Both the position numbers and the translations under genes were made by a program. Below are positions 35,614-45,600 of a stretch of 64,000 nucleotides of DNA, piece after piece. The DNA is taken from the NCBI GenBank assembly GCA_963674835.2, contig CAXXKC010000003.1:3038001-3102000 (forward strand), read 5' to 3'. How positions within the stretch are numbered: the stretch's first letter is position 1; every line of letters starts with the position of its first letter. Origin of the DNA: G963674835 sp963674835. Lineage in GTDB: Bacteria > Planctomycetota > Planctomycetia > Pirellulales > Thermoguttaceae. A model generated the notes under the pieces. The model did no database searches and was not told the DNA's origin. It saw only the letters and a program-made list of their open reading frames with translations.

Positions 35614-38349
35614 TCACCGTCCCTGCCTCTCACCCGCCATCACCTCAAACGCCTGCACCGCCGAACCCCCAAACTGCGTCTTCACCTCCAACTCCACCCG
35701 ATACTTGCCCGCCTTCTCAGGCGTACCCGTGACCTTCCCGGTCGCCGCATCCACTTTGAGCCACCCTGGCGCCTCGCGCAGCCCAAACGTCAACTCCTCC
35801 GTCTCCCAGAAGCCATTCCCCTTCGGCTCGTCGCGATGCTGCGCGTCCCCCAGCGATCGGATCACCCCCGGCTGATATGCAAACGCACTGCCCACCGTCG
35901 CCACCTCAGGCGGCCGGCTCCAGAAATACGGATGCGGCATCTCCGCGAAATCCGAGCAAATGCTCTCCGTACCGTTGGCATCCACCGCCACCACGCGATA
36001 AAAGCACTTGTTCATGTTCTCATGCGACGGCCCGCTCGAAACGACGAGCATCTCCGTGCCGCTCGTCCGACCAAGCAAGTTCCCAGGCACGGTGCCACGG
36101 CAGTACGAAGCATAGGCGTCCTTGTGCACCGAGAACCCCTTCTCGTCCGAGCCATAGACATCGTACGCCACCGGCCGACTGCCGCGCGAATTCGCCCCCC
36201 ATCGCAAGAACATGCCGCCCTCGCGCCCCTCGAGTCGCGCGTCCACCGGCACACACGGCCCCTCCCATCGGAACGTCCACGTCGGGCTCCACTCGCTCCA
36301 AATGCCGCGCCCGTCCCGCGCGCGCACCCGCCAGTAGTAGTCCGTATCCGGCGAGAACATCCCCGTGTACGGTACGCACCACTCTCGCTCCCGAATCACC
36401 ACGTCGTACGCCGGCCGATACGGAACACGAAAATCCTTCCGCCGGCTCACCTGGATGTGCCATGCCTGCGCGCCCTCCGTCGCCGGCCAGCGGAACTTCA
36501 CCAGCGAATCCCGGATCGTCGCTCCAGCCGCTGGATATTCCGGTTTCCCAGGCGCCGCCGGCGGCGTCCACACATCGCATTCGCGCCACTCCTGCGTGAT
36601 CGTGATCTCGTGCGGCCCTTCCTGCTTGTCGCTGTACGCCAGCCGATTCTCGCCTCGACGCAACCGCGGCAGCGACAGCGGCGCCGCCATCACGTCCGTG
36701 TCGATCTCCAGCGACTTCAAGTTCGCCCCATGCTTCGCGTCCCCCGACGCCAGAACGACTGCAACCCAATACCCATACTTCGCCGGCGCCACGCGTGGAC
36801 TCAGCGCCTTGTCGATCACCACGCTGGCCGACGCCGCCCCCAGCCCGCCCCCCTCCCAAACCCGCGCCCATTTCTCGCCGTCGAGGCTGACCTCCAACGC
36901 GAACCGGTCTTCCGCTCCCAGGCCCGCAAACTCTGCCCGCAACGTGCCCCCGCAAATCACCCACGGGATATTTACCACGTACACAAGCCGACCCGATCCC
37001 GAGCCGCCCGCCAACGCCGCGCCCTCGGCCGTGGCCGCCACGATGTCCCGCTCCGACTCGATCCCCTCCTTGTAATGCGCCGGCCCCAGCCGCGGCACAT
37101 AGACGAACTTCGAGTTGCCATAATAGGGCGGCTCGCGGTCCCAGTCCGCACTGTACGCTGCGTACTTGCCGATATTGTCCCACCGAAACACGGCCCGCTC
37201 GCCCGGCCGCAGCGTATACCTCATTTCATGCCCGCGCAGAAAGAGCCGCGTCTGGCCATCGTCGTTGCCAAAGATCGCCGCCGAACTCTCGCTCCCACCC
37301 CATCCGCCGAACTCGGGCCCATAGTGCGGTTCTCGCCGCACCAGGTCGTGGTCCCGCGCGCACGCATCGCCGCTTACCGGCCGTGCGTTCTCTCGGTCCA
37401 GATAGAACACGCTCTCGTCGATATCGATGAACTGATACCGGTCGTCCACCACTGCCTCGCACATCATGTGCCCCTTCAGGCAGCGCACCTTCGGATCCAG
37501 CGAATACTTCGGCTTGCCCAACCCGGCATGTTTGAACAGCGAGCAACCGCAATACCCCATGTCGTCGCAAAGGTTCAGCCCGTAGCTGTTGAACACCTTC
37601 ACCGGATCGTGAAACTCGTTGTCCGGAAACAGCGGCAGGCGATGATACCGGTTCTCGCGCGCCGCCTGCCAAATGAACAGTGCCCGCTCCTGGTCGTTCG
37701 TTGCGCCGCGCGTGAAGTCCTCTAGCAAACGGTCATACGTGCTCCAGTCCCGCTCTCCGTTGGCGACCAGTTTCGGCCACAACACGGCCCGATCTCCCGT
37801 GTTCGCGATCGTCAACGACACGTTCGGCTGAAACGCAACGGCAAATCCCCCATTGTGACGACTGTGGCTGTTTTCGAAGTCCAGCTTCCCGCCCAGCCGC
37901 AGCGAGTACTCGTGCTGCGAACTCCGAATCACTTCCACGTGGCGCTTCGGCGTCGACGGCAACTCCGTACGGTCGGCCAGCTCGCTCTTTGCGTTGGTCG
38001 AACCCACTTCATACTTCCGCCCATTGCTCCGTGGGTCCGTGTTGTCCGATGCCGACAAGTACACGGTACGTCGCGTCCAGTGCGAGTAGCGTCCCCCGCC
38101 CTTCTTACGAATGTCCTCGTGCACCGACCGCGCCGGCCCCAGCGGCTTGCCATCCTCAAACAACACCAACCCCGACTTCCCGCCCGTCTCTCGATCCCCT
38201 TCTTCCCCAAAATCCATGCTCGCAATGTAGCAGTCGCCACTCTCCGCCTGCATACACTTCGCGGGAATCGGATACCGCCGAACCTCATCCCCGCGCACCC
38301 CGCCCACCACAAGCCCCACCCACACCAGAACCGCCGCCACCTTTCCCAT
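35614..38349 (-). CDS. Secreted transglutaminase-like protein with FnIII and putative Ig domains
   Basis: The 911-residue protein has a signal peptide. Around residues 200-330 it shows a transglutaminase/protease-like core: NLCDDMGYCGCSLFKHAG (candidate Cys267 or Cys269), then KGHMMCEAV with His294 and YQFIDID with Asp309, a Cys-His-Asp order. A galactose-binding-like region (about 430-570) follows. Fibronectin type III-like domains come next (VKFRWPATEGAQAW near 630), and last a He_PIG/cadherin-like Ig domain (PGWLKVDAATGKVTGTPEKA near 870). Function is unknown; a surface peptidase or cross-linker is possible. ATG at 38349 has AGGAGG about 7 nt upstream; the codon before it is a GTG. Confidence 0.65.
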   Translation of the reverse strand: MGKVAAVLVWVGLVVGGVRGDEVRRYPIPAKCMQAESGDCYIASMDFGEEGDRETGGKSGLVLFEDGKPLGPARSVHEDIRKKGGGRYSHWTRRTVYLSASDNTDPRSNGRKYEVGSTNAKSELADRTELPSTPKRHVEVIRSSQHEYSLRLGGKLDFENSHSRHNGGFAVAFQPNVSLTIANTGDRAVLWPKLVANGERDWSTYDRLLEDFTRGATNDQERALFIWQAARENRYHRLPLFPDNEFHDPVKVFNSYGLNLCDDMGYCGCSLFKHAGLGKPKYSLDPKVRCLKGHMMCEAVVDDRYQFIDIDESVFYLDRENARPVSGDACARDHDLVRREPHYGPEFGGWGGSESSAAIFGNDDGQTRLFLRGHEMRYTLRPGERAVFRWDNIGKYAAYSADWDREPPYYGNSKFVYVPRLGPAHYKEGIESERDIVAATAEGAALAGGSGSGRLVYVVNIPWVICGGTLRAEFAGLGAEDRFALEVSLDGEKWARVWEGGGLGAASASVVIDKALSPRVAPAKYGYWVAVVLASGDAKHGANLKSLEIDTDVMAAPLSLPRLRRGENRLAYSDKQEGPHEITITQEWRECDVWTPPAAPGKPEYPAAGATIRDSLVKFRWPATEGAQAWHIQVSRRKDFRVPYRPAYDVVIREREWCVPYTGMFSPDTDYYWRVRARDGRGIWSEWSPTWTFRWEGPCVPVDARLEGREGGMFLRWGANSRGSRPVAYDVYGSDEKGFSVHKDAYASYCRGTVPGNLLGRTSGTEMLVVSSGPSHENMNKCFYRVVAVDANGTESICSDFAEMPHPYFWSRPPEVATVGSAFAYQPGVIRSLGDAQHRDEPKGNGFWETEELTFGLREAPGWLKVDAATGKVTGTPEKAGKYRVELEVKTQFGGSAVQAFEVMAGERQGR

Positions 38350-38495
38350 CACCCACCTCCTCTAACCAGCGACTACCCACTACCCACTATCCACTATCCC
38401 CACCCATTCCGCAAACAATTGACTTCCGCCCCATCAGCGGTCAAGATCGCAATATCGCTTCCCCTCCATCGCACCCCCCGAACCGAGATATCCTC

Positions 38496-40289
38496 ATGGC
38501 TTCCGTCCTATCATTCATTCTCGTCTGTGCCGCCGCGGCCGCCCCCTGGAACGAAGTCCAGATGCAAGGCAAAACCATCCTTCTCCACCCCAAATGCCAA
38601 CCCCTCCCCACGACGCTCATGGGCCCTTTTGTTACGCTCGGCGATCGGTCCGTGCTGGCCGTCGACGGTCATCAGGCCCTCGTCAGCCTCGATGAAGGCA
38701 AAACCTGGTCCTCACATCCCCTCTTCGCCGATCCGCAGAAATTCGAGTGCCGTGGCGAGCGGACGCTCCTCCGCACCCGCGACGGCACCATCATCCTTGC
38801 CTTTCCCAACGAAAAGGAGCGCGCCTTCCACTGGGATCAGTCCCAAGGTGGCCCCTCCGACCAATGCCGACTGCCCGTCTACGTCACCCGCAGCACTGAT
38901 GAAGGAAAGACCTGGTCGCCACCCAAGTGCATCCAGCAAGGCTGGTGCGGCGCCCTGCGCACCATGATCCAACTCCGCAGCGGACGTGTCGTCCTCACCA
39001 GCGAGTTGGCCGTGCGCGATCCCGGTCGCCACGTCAGTTTCACTTACGTCTCCGACGACGAAGGCGCAACCTGGAAGCGAAGCAACATCATCGATCTAGG
39101 CGACTACGGCGGCTATGGCGACCACGGCGGCGGCATCGAGCCGACCATCGCCCAACTTCACGACGGCCGTCTCTGGATGCTCATTCGTACCTACCGCGGC
39201 TGCTTCACCGAGGCCTTCTCCGACGACGGCGGCCTCACCTGGAAAGACATCCATCCGTCTTCCATCGACGCCAGCGGCTCCCCCGGCCAACTGCTGCGAC
39301 TCCAGAGCGGTCGCCTCGTGCTCATCTGGAACCGCTTTATCGACAAGGCCAAACGCACCGGCCGCCGTGAGCAGCTCTCCATGGCCTTCTCCGAAGACGA
39401 CGGCCGCACCTGGACCGACCCCGTCGTCGTCGCCTACGACCCGGTCAAGCAGGGCGACAAAGAAAGCGCCCACCGCCTCTCCTACCCCCACGTCTACGAA
39501 CGCGTCCCCGGCGAGCTTTGGGTCACCACCATGCAAGGCCCCCTGCGAATCCGCATCCTTGAAGACGACTTTCTCCCCCGCCGCGTCAGCGATCAGACCT
39601 ACCGTGCCCGCTACCAGCCCAAACTCGCCATCCAGTTAGACGGCCGCCTCGACGAGCCCGCATGGTTGCAAGCCAATGTCGAAAAAGGCTTCATCTTCCC
39701 CTGGAAGAAACAGGCGCCTCCGGCGACCGAGTTCCGCGCCCTCTGCGACGACACCCATCTCTACTTCAGCTTCCACGTCACCGATGACGACATCGTGGTC
39801 GTCGACAAGTTTCGCGACGAGGAAGACGCCGTCTTCGAAGATCGCGTCGAGCTCTACTTCTGCCCCGACGACCAAATGAAGAACTACTTCAACGCCGAAA
39901 TCGACAGCCTCGGCCGCCCCTTCGACTACCGCGGCTCCTACTATCGCCGCCTCGATTCCAAGTGGACCCTCGACGGACTCCAAGCCAAGGGCACCCGCTG
40001 GCAGCACGGCTACACCGTCGAAGGCCGCATCCCTCTGGCAAGCCTTCAAGCTCTGGGCTTCCCCCGACTCCAGCCCGGCGTCCGCATTCGCTGGGGCCTC
40101 TTCCGCGCCGAATTCAGCCACGACCACAGCGGCCGGCCCGTCGTACAACGCGAAAGCATCCATAATCGCGGCCGAACCTTCGACGGCCCGCCCCCTCTCC
40201 AAGCCTGGATGAGTTGGGTCGACCCGCACACCGAGGAACCCGACTTCCACGTCCCCACGTCCCTCGGCTGGCTCGAAATCGTCGAGTAA
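38496..40289 (+). CDS. Secreted sialidase (GH33-like) with C-terminal CBM9-like domain
   Basis: The 597-residue protein has a short signal peptide and five Asp boxes: SLDEGKTWS, STDEGKTWSPP, SDDEGATWKRS, SDDGGLTWKD and SEDDGRTWTDP. These mark a six-bladed sialidase propeller. Conserved arginines (for example LRTMIQLRSGR and MLIRTYRG) fit a carboxylate-binding triad, but assignment is tentative. The last 220 residues (LAIQLDGRLDEPAWLQAN, then VELYFCPDDQ and YTVEGRIPL) match the CBM9/DOMON-like carbohydrate-binding domain common at the ends of planctomycete enzymes. ATG at 38496 precedes the signal peptide; the Shine-Dalgarno is weak. It is convergent with the FemAB-like gene, 18 nt apart. Confidence 0.85.
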   Translation: MASVLSFILVCAAAAAPWNEVQMQGKTILLHPKCQPLPTTLMGPFVTLGDRSVLAVDGHQALVSLDEGKTWSSHPLFADPQKFECRGERTLLRTRDGTIILAFPNEKERAFHWDQSQGGPSDQCRLPVYVTRSTDEGKTWSPPKCIQQGWCGALRTMIQLRSGRVVLTSELAVRDPGRHVSFTYVSDDEGATWKRSNIIDLGDYGGYGDHGGGIEPTIAQLHDGRLWMLIRTYRGCFTEAFSDDGGLTWKDIHPSSIDASGSPGQLLRLQSGRLVLIWNRFIDKAKRTGRREQLSMAFSEDDGRTWTDPVVVAYDPVKQGDKESAHRLSYPHVYERVPGELWVTTMQGPLRIRILEDDFLPRRVSDQTYRARYQPKLAIQLDGRLDEPAWLQANVEKGFIFPWKKQAPPATEFRALCDDTHLYFSFHVTDDDIVVVDKFRDEEDAVFEDRVELYFCPDDQMKNYFNAEIDSLGRPFDYRGSYYRRLDSKWTLDGLQAKGTRWQHGYTVEGRIPLASLQALGFPRLQPGVRIRWGLFRAEFSHDHSGRPVVQRESIHNRGRTFDGPPPLQAWMSWVDPHTEEPDFHVPTSLGWLEIVE

Positions 40290-40307
40290 GTCCCCGCCGA
40301 CCGCCGC

Positions 40308-41411
40308 TCAAGGTATCCCGCGAACCACGCTCGGCCCCACAAGCCGCGTCAGCCACACCGGCAGCCGTCGCCACACCGCGATCAGCCGGGCAAAATTGCC
40401 GCTCTCGCGTCGCATCTCGCCGACGCTCCCCTTGCGAACATAGTACTGCCATGTGGCCGGCTCAGGCAGCGCTCCCCACTGCTTCTTGAACGTGTACGTG
40501 TTGCTCTCCACGCTGCTCCGCCCGAAATCAAAAACCCCCTGGCCCCGTTCCACCGTGCGACGCAACAAGTGCCAATACATCAGCGAATTGGCATTCGTTC
40601 GGTTGAACCGGTGAAGCGAGCTGGCACTCGGGACCTCCGTCACGCCCCAACCGTGCAACAACAGCGCCGCGGCAATCGGCCGAACTCCCTGCCGCACCAC
40701 GCACAGTTCCGTTTCCTCTGGAAACGTCGACAGAATGCTGCCGAACAACCTCCGCGAGAACACAGGCGTCCCCAAGTCCCGCATGTTCTCCGCGAACACT
40801 GCATAGAAGTCCCTCAACAGCCCCTCACCTCCCCAATGAATGGAGAAATCGTGCTTCTCCCCCTGGCGCACGTGATTGCGAACCTTCGACGGCAACTGCT
40901 TCCACAACTCGTCGACCGACCCCGGCAGCTTCAGCCGCATGTGCACCTTGCTCGTCAGCGTGGTCCCAAACGCCGGATCTTCCCACGGCCGCTCGTGCCG
41001 AAGCTCCAGATAGCGCACCTCCAACCGATCCGCCAAGGCTACCGCTTCGCGAACCACTGCCCTCGCCGCCGCCGCATCATCAGCCAAGACACCGCCGACG
41101 TTCAAATACGGCAGGCTCACCAGGAACTTCCCAAACAGCGCGCTCTTCATCAGCGCCACCGGCAGCAGCCCCACGATCCGCTCCCCAACCGTCGCTTCCA
41201 CACAGTACGGTCTGTGCTTGAGCCCAGCCGCTAGAACGGCCAACCACGCCGGATGCCGGCAGAGCGACGTCTCCCCGCACTGCCTCACATAAGCCGTCCA
41301 CCGCACCAGGTTCCCCTCTCGAACCGCCTCCGAACACCCGAACACTCGAGTCGCCACGCCCGACGATTCCGGCTTCGCAGGCGTTGAAGGCTTCGTCGAG
41401 TCGACGCACAT
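40308..41411 (-). CDS. FemAB/GNAT-type acyltransferase (exopolysaccharide/exosortase-associated type)
   Basis: The 367-residue protein matches the FemAB-like GNAT family: SLCRHPAWL near the start, LELRHERPW, a WKQLPSKVRNHVRQGEKHDF helix in the middle, and DFGRSSVESNTYTFKKQWGA in the last third. The last segment is the signature of FemAB-related proteins that occur with PEP-CTERM/exosortase and EPS loci. Such enzymes probably transfer an aminoacyl or acyl group in the envelope. ATG at 41411 is chosen because GAGGG lies about 7 nt upstream; an in-frame start 93 nt upstream lacks support. It is divergent from a CapA-like gene, which strengthens an envelope-polymer role. No exosortase is in the window. 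Confidence 0.75.
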   Translation of the reverse strand: MCVDSTKPSTPAKPESSGVATRVFGCSEAVREGNLVRWTAYVRQCGETSLCRHPAWLAVLAAGLKHRPYCVEATVGERIVGLLPVALMKSALFGKFLVSLPYLNVGGVLADDAAAARAVVREAVALADRLEVRYLELRHERPWEDPAFGTTLTSKVHMRLKLPGSVDELWKQLPSKVRNHVRQGEKHDFSIHWGGEGLLRDFYAVFAENMRDLGTPVFSRRLFGSILSTFPEETELCVVRQGVRPIAAALLLHGWGVTEVPSASSLHRFNRTNANSLMYWHLLRRTVERGQGVFDFGRSSVESNTYTFKKQWGALPEPATWQYYVRKGSVGEMRRESGNFARLIAVWRRLPVWLTRLVGPSVVRGIP

Positions 41412-41556
41412 GGAAATTCCCTCGCGGCAGACCACAGTGCCCATCTGAGAAGCCGATAGCGCTCCGCAAATCGTAACAAGCGGGGCTGCTAGGAGATGCG
41501 TCACGAATTATAATACGTCCACTAACCCGTCTCAAGGGTCGACCGGCGCCCTCAGT

Positions 41557-42660
41557 GTGAGCAACTCCCCAACCACCGCACCGCCAGTTCGCATCGCCGC
41601 CGTAGGCGACATCTTGCTGTCGCCTGCCCGGGCCAATCCTCTCGCCTCTCGCAGCCCAGAGCTCGTTTCTCCACAACTCCATTCCCTCTGGCAATCGTGC
41701 CCTGTGGTCCTCGGCAACCTCGAATGCACGCTTCCCGGTGATGGCCGGCACGTCGCCACCGAGCCGCGAGTCGTCGCTACACCCGAGTCCATCCTCGCCG
41801 TCAAAGCCGCTGGCTTCACCGTAGTCAACCTCGCCAACAATCATGCCTTCGATTGCCTCGAGGCGGGCTTCCACAAGTTGCGCCAACTCCTCGACGAGAT
41901 CGGCCTGCCCCATTTCGGCGCCGGCCTGAATCTCGACGAAGCCGTCGCTCCCGCGCTGCTCGACGTCGACGGCCGAAAGATCGCCTTCCTGGGCGCCGCC
42001 GACCGGCGCTCCGGCACGCAACAATTCGCCGACGCCGACCAATGGGGCGTCGCTCTACTCGATCTCCCCCGCCTCACCCGCCAAATCCGCGACCTCCGCG
42101 CGCAAACCGACCACGTCATCGTCTCGCTTCACTGGGGTGAAGAACACTTCCTCCTCCCCTCGCCCGTTCAGATCCAACAGGCACACGCCCTCGTCGATGC
42201 CGGCGCCTCGATGGTCCTCGGCCATCACCCCCACGTACTCCAGGGCCTGGAACAATACAACGGTGCGCCGATCATCTACTCCCTCGGAAACTTCGTCGCC
42301 GACGACGTCCGCTTCTCCGACGGCGACGTTCTCCGATGGAATCGCACCGCTCGCACCGGCTGCGTCTTGCTCGCCGAACTCGGCCGCCAAGGCGTAGAAA
42401 ATCTCCGCCAGATCCCCACATACGACACCGGCCACTCCGTCGATCTCGACCAGACCGGCTTCGGCACCAAACGCATCGAGCAGACCAACAGAGCGCTCGC
42501 ACGCGGCGTCACCCTGTCCCAGTATCGCCGCCACCACCTCTGGATCAAAACACTCAAGCCGGCCCTCGCCCACTTGCACTGGCGCCGCCTGAAGCACCTC
42601 CGCCTCCGGCACATTCGCAACGCCATCAACCTGGCACTCCGTTCCAGAACCGCCGACTGA
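41557..42660 (+). CDS. CapA-type poly-gamma-glutamate/polysaccharide metallophosphoesterase-like protein
   Basis: The 367-residue protein has the PGA_cap layout of calcineurin-like enzymes: IAAVGDILLS, then NLECTLPG, NLANNHAFDC, SLHWGEEHF and GHHPHVLQGLE, followed by IIYSLGNFVADD. These supply the two metal sites (Asp, Asn, His). Family members act in poly-gamma-glutamate or capsule assembly. No signal peptide is visible, so it may be cytoplasmic. The C-terminal 100 residues are basic and helical. The start is GTG at 41557, with AAGGG unusually far upstream, so the true start is uncertain. It ends 25 nt from the convergent giant gene. Confidence 0.85.
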   Translation: MSNSPTTAPPVRIAAVGDILLSPARANPLASRSPELVSPQLHSLWQSCPVVLGNLECTLPGDGRHVATEPRVVATPESILAVKAAGFTVVNLANNHAFDCLEAGFHKLRQLLDEIGLPHFGAGLNLDEAVAPALLDVDGRKIAFLGAADRRSGTQQFADADQWGVALLDLPRLTRQIRDLRAQTDHVIVSLHWGEEHFLLPSPVQIQQAHALVDAGASMVLGHHPHVLQGLEQYNGAPIIYSLGNFVADDVRFSDGDVLRWNRTARTGCVLLAELGRQGVENLRQIPTYDTGHSVDLDQTGFGTKRIEQTNRALARGVTLSQYRRHHLWIKTLKPALAHLHWRRLKHLRLRHIRNAINLALRSRTAD

Positions 42661-42685
42661 CCGCCCGATTCCGTGCCACGGTGGG

Positions 42686-45600
42686 CTACCGTCGCTCCGG
42701 CAATCGCCGCCTCAACTGGTCCACCTGGTACCGCACGTCATGGAAACGCGGCGGCCAGCACTGGCACTCCAACTTCCGAAGCGTCTCAGCCGCCTTCTCC
42801 CATTGCTTCAGTTCAATCTGCGCCGCAGCCAGCCTCAGCAATCCCATCGGCTCCAGCGAACGGATCTCGGCCACCCGCTGCCACTCCGCGGCCGCCTCCT
42901 CCCACCGATTCTCCTCCTGCCGCACCTCGGCAAGCATCGCGTGGCTCTCACTCTCGCTGGGAAGCACTTCCACGATCGAAGTGTACGCCCGCTCCGCCTC
43001 CTCGCCCCTGCCCAGCCGAGCATACCGGCGCCCCAAATCCCGGTACAGCTCGATGTTTCGGCGAGCCTGTCCGGCATACTCGATCAACTGCCGTACCGCT
43101 CCCTCCTGATCGCCCGCGGCATCGTACGCGGCGATCAGCTCCCGTTCTGCTTCGGCGTCTTCCGGATCCAACGCCACCGCCAGCTTCAATTGCGCGATCG
43201 CCTTACGCTGATCTCTGTGCCGATACACCTCGCCGAGAACCCGTCGCACGATCGCTCGATGCATCCCCGTCTTCGCTTCCTCGGCGTCCAGCAAGGCCAC
43301 CAACTTGTCCAAGTTGGGAGCCCGCTCGATCACTTCCCTCAGTGCCGCGGTCGCCTGTTGCCGGTTCCCCTGGGTCCGCCCCCAACTCACGATCGCCCCG
43401 CAGGCCGCGTCGATCGCCTCGATCATCTGCCCCATGCCGGCCCGCGCACGCGCCATGTTCCCATAGTACGTCGACAGCTTGCCGTCGCCGATGCCCCGTC
43501 GCGGCGCCGTCCGCTCGTGCCACGGGATCAACTCGCCGTAGTATTCCACCGCCTGGGCAAACAGCTCCGTCTCCAAGCACCCTCGGGCTAACTCGCTCAA
43601 TACGTCTTCCGTCCACCGGTGGTCCGCGTGGAAGTACTCGTCCGCCTGCTGCCGTGTCGCTTTCAGCTTGTCAGGCTGCTTGGTACGGAAATACGCGAGC
43701 ATCAGCCACACACGGTATGTCGCATTGTCCGGATGCTGCTCGATGAGCGGCAAGAGAATGCCGATCGTCTCCCCAAATCGTTGTTGGCTCTGCAAAAACA
43801 CTACCAGTTGCGACTGCCCGCGCTCGTCCAGAATCTTCCGGCCGTTCGCATCCAGCAAGATCTCGATGGCCCGGTCGCAGTGCTGCAAGCCAAACATCAG
43901 ATACTCGGCAACATACAACACCGTGCTGCCCGAGTTCTTGTTTCGCTCCGCCACCTCATCGGCCACCCGCGCGAAGTCCGCCGTCTTCTCCGACCAGAAG
44001 GTCTGATTGCCCCTCCAGTAAATCTGGCAGTTACGTCGTTCGCGCGTCTCCAGATCCTCCCGCAGTTCCCTCAACACGACCCCCAGGAGCCGCTCCTCCA
44101 GCCCGGCGTCCAATGCTCCCGCTTCCTTGCGCCAGTTGGCCATCGTGTCGCCGAATCGCCCCCAACCGCCCTGGTTCTGATAGTGCATCCACGCCGGTTC
44201 GTTCTCCAGACGGCCCACCAGAAAATCCAATCCGTCGCGCGGACTCACCACGTCGTGCAGCGTCTGCCCCACCACCCGCACGATCGCCTCGTACTGCCCC
44301 ACCGCCGGCTGCAGCAACTTCGGCAGCTCGCCGAACGCAAACCCCTTGAGGTCGTCTACAACCCCCGGCAGTTTCTTCTCTGCCGCCGTTCGATAGATGC
44401 TCGAAAGCAGGTCGATCAACTGGAACACACCATCCGGGTCCGGCATCCCTCCCGACCGCTGGGCAGCTCGACCGCCAGCCTCTCCGGCATCCACCTTGCC
44501 CTTCGACCGAACCGCCCCACCGGCAATCTCCTCCCGCACAGCTCGCTCCAGCGCCTTGTACAGCGTCTGGCCGCTCCCCAACGACACGCTCCCGCCGTTC
44601 GCCAGCGCGTTGTATTGCAGCCGCCGAAGCCGTACCGCAAGCCACGTCCGTTGCTGGCCGTTTGCCGCTCGCTGCAAATACCTCTCGACCACCTCTTCGC
44701 CGCGAGCATAGTGCCCTTGCCCCTCCAGATACATCAGAAGCGTCTCCAGCGCATCGCGAATCTCATTCGGCGCCGGCATCTCCGCGCCCTGCTCATACTC
44801 ATTCAGCGCCGCTTCCAACAAGTCCGTTGCTTCCTTACGGCGGTCGTACGACCAAATCGTCTGCGCCTGCCTCAATGCGATGTGCAACCGGTCGACCGTC
44901 CCGCCCGCCACTTGCAGGCGAAGTACCTCAAGCTGGCGGAGTTGCTCGTCGGCCAGGTCTCTCTGCGCGATGCGTCCCATCCCGGCCAGAAAATCGGCCA
45001 TCAAACGCGGCTCGCCTTTGCTCCATTCTTGCCTCGTTGCCTGCCGCAGGGCGGCCAACGCGCGCTCGGCATGGGGACCGGCCTGGTTCTCCAATTCGGC
45101 CGCCCGCCGCTCCACGGCGACCAGCAACAAATCCAACGCCCGCCGATCCACGGGCGTCTTCTCCCGCTGGCGCACCTCACCGATGTGTTCAACCAGCGAG
45201 TCTACTGTCGCCTCGTCATGGACCTCCCCAAGCACTCCGCCCAGGTTCGCCAGAACCGGATAGACTTTCTCCGCCGTCTGCCCTACAACCGCGTCCGCCA
45301 ACGCAGCCAGCAGCCGGAAGTCGCGCGTCGCTCGGTAGAACTGCTGCAACCGCCCTACGCAGTCCCCCGGCGAACTCGATTTCCCCATCAGTACCACCAA
45401 CACCAGCGGAACCCGCTCGTCCAGCTCCGTGGGCATCTGGCCTGCGTCTTGTTGCCAAGCACGGAGTTGCGTGTCGAGCCATCGATACAACTGCCGCTCG
45501 TTCATCATCTCGAAGGCGGCGGTCATCGCCTGCCGACGCTGCTCTCGGCGGTCCACGGCTAGGTACCAATCCGACAACGCAACGCAATCCGCCGGCGCCA

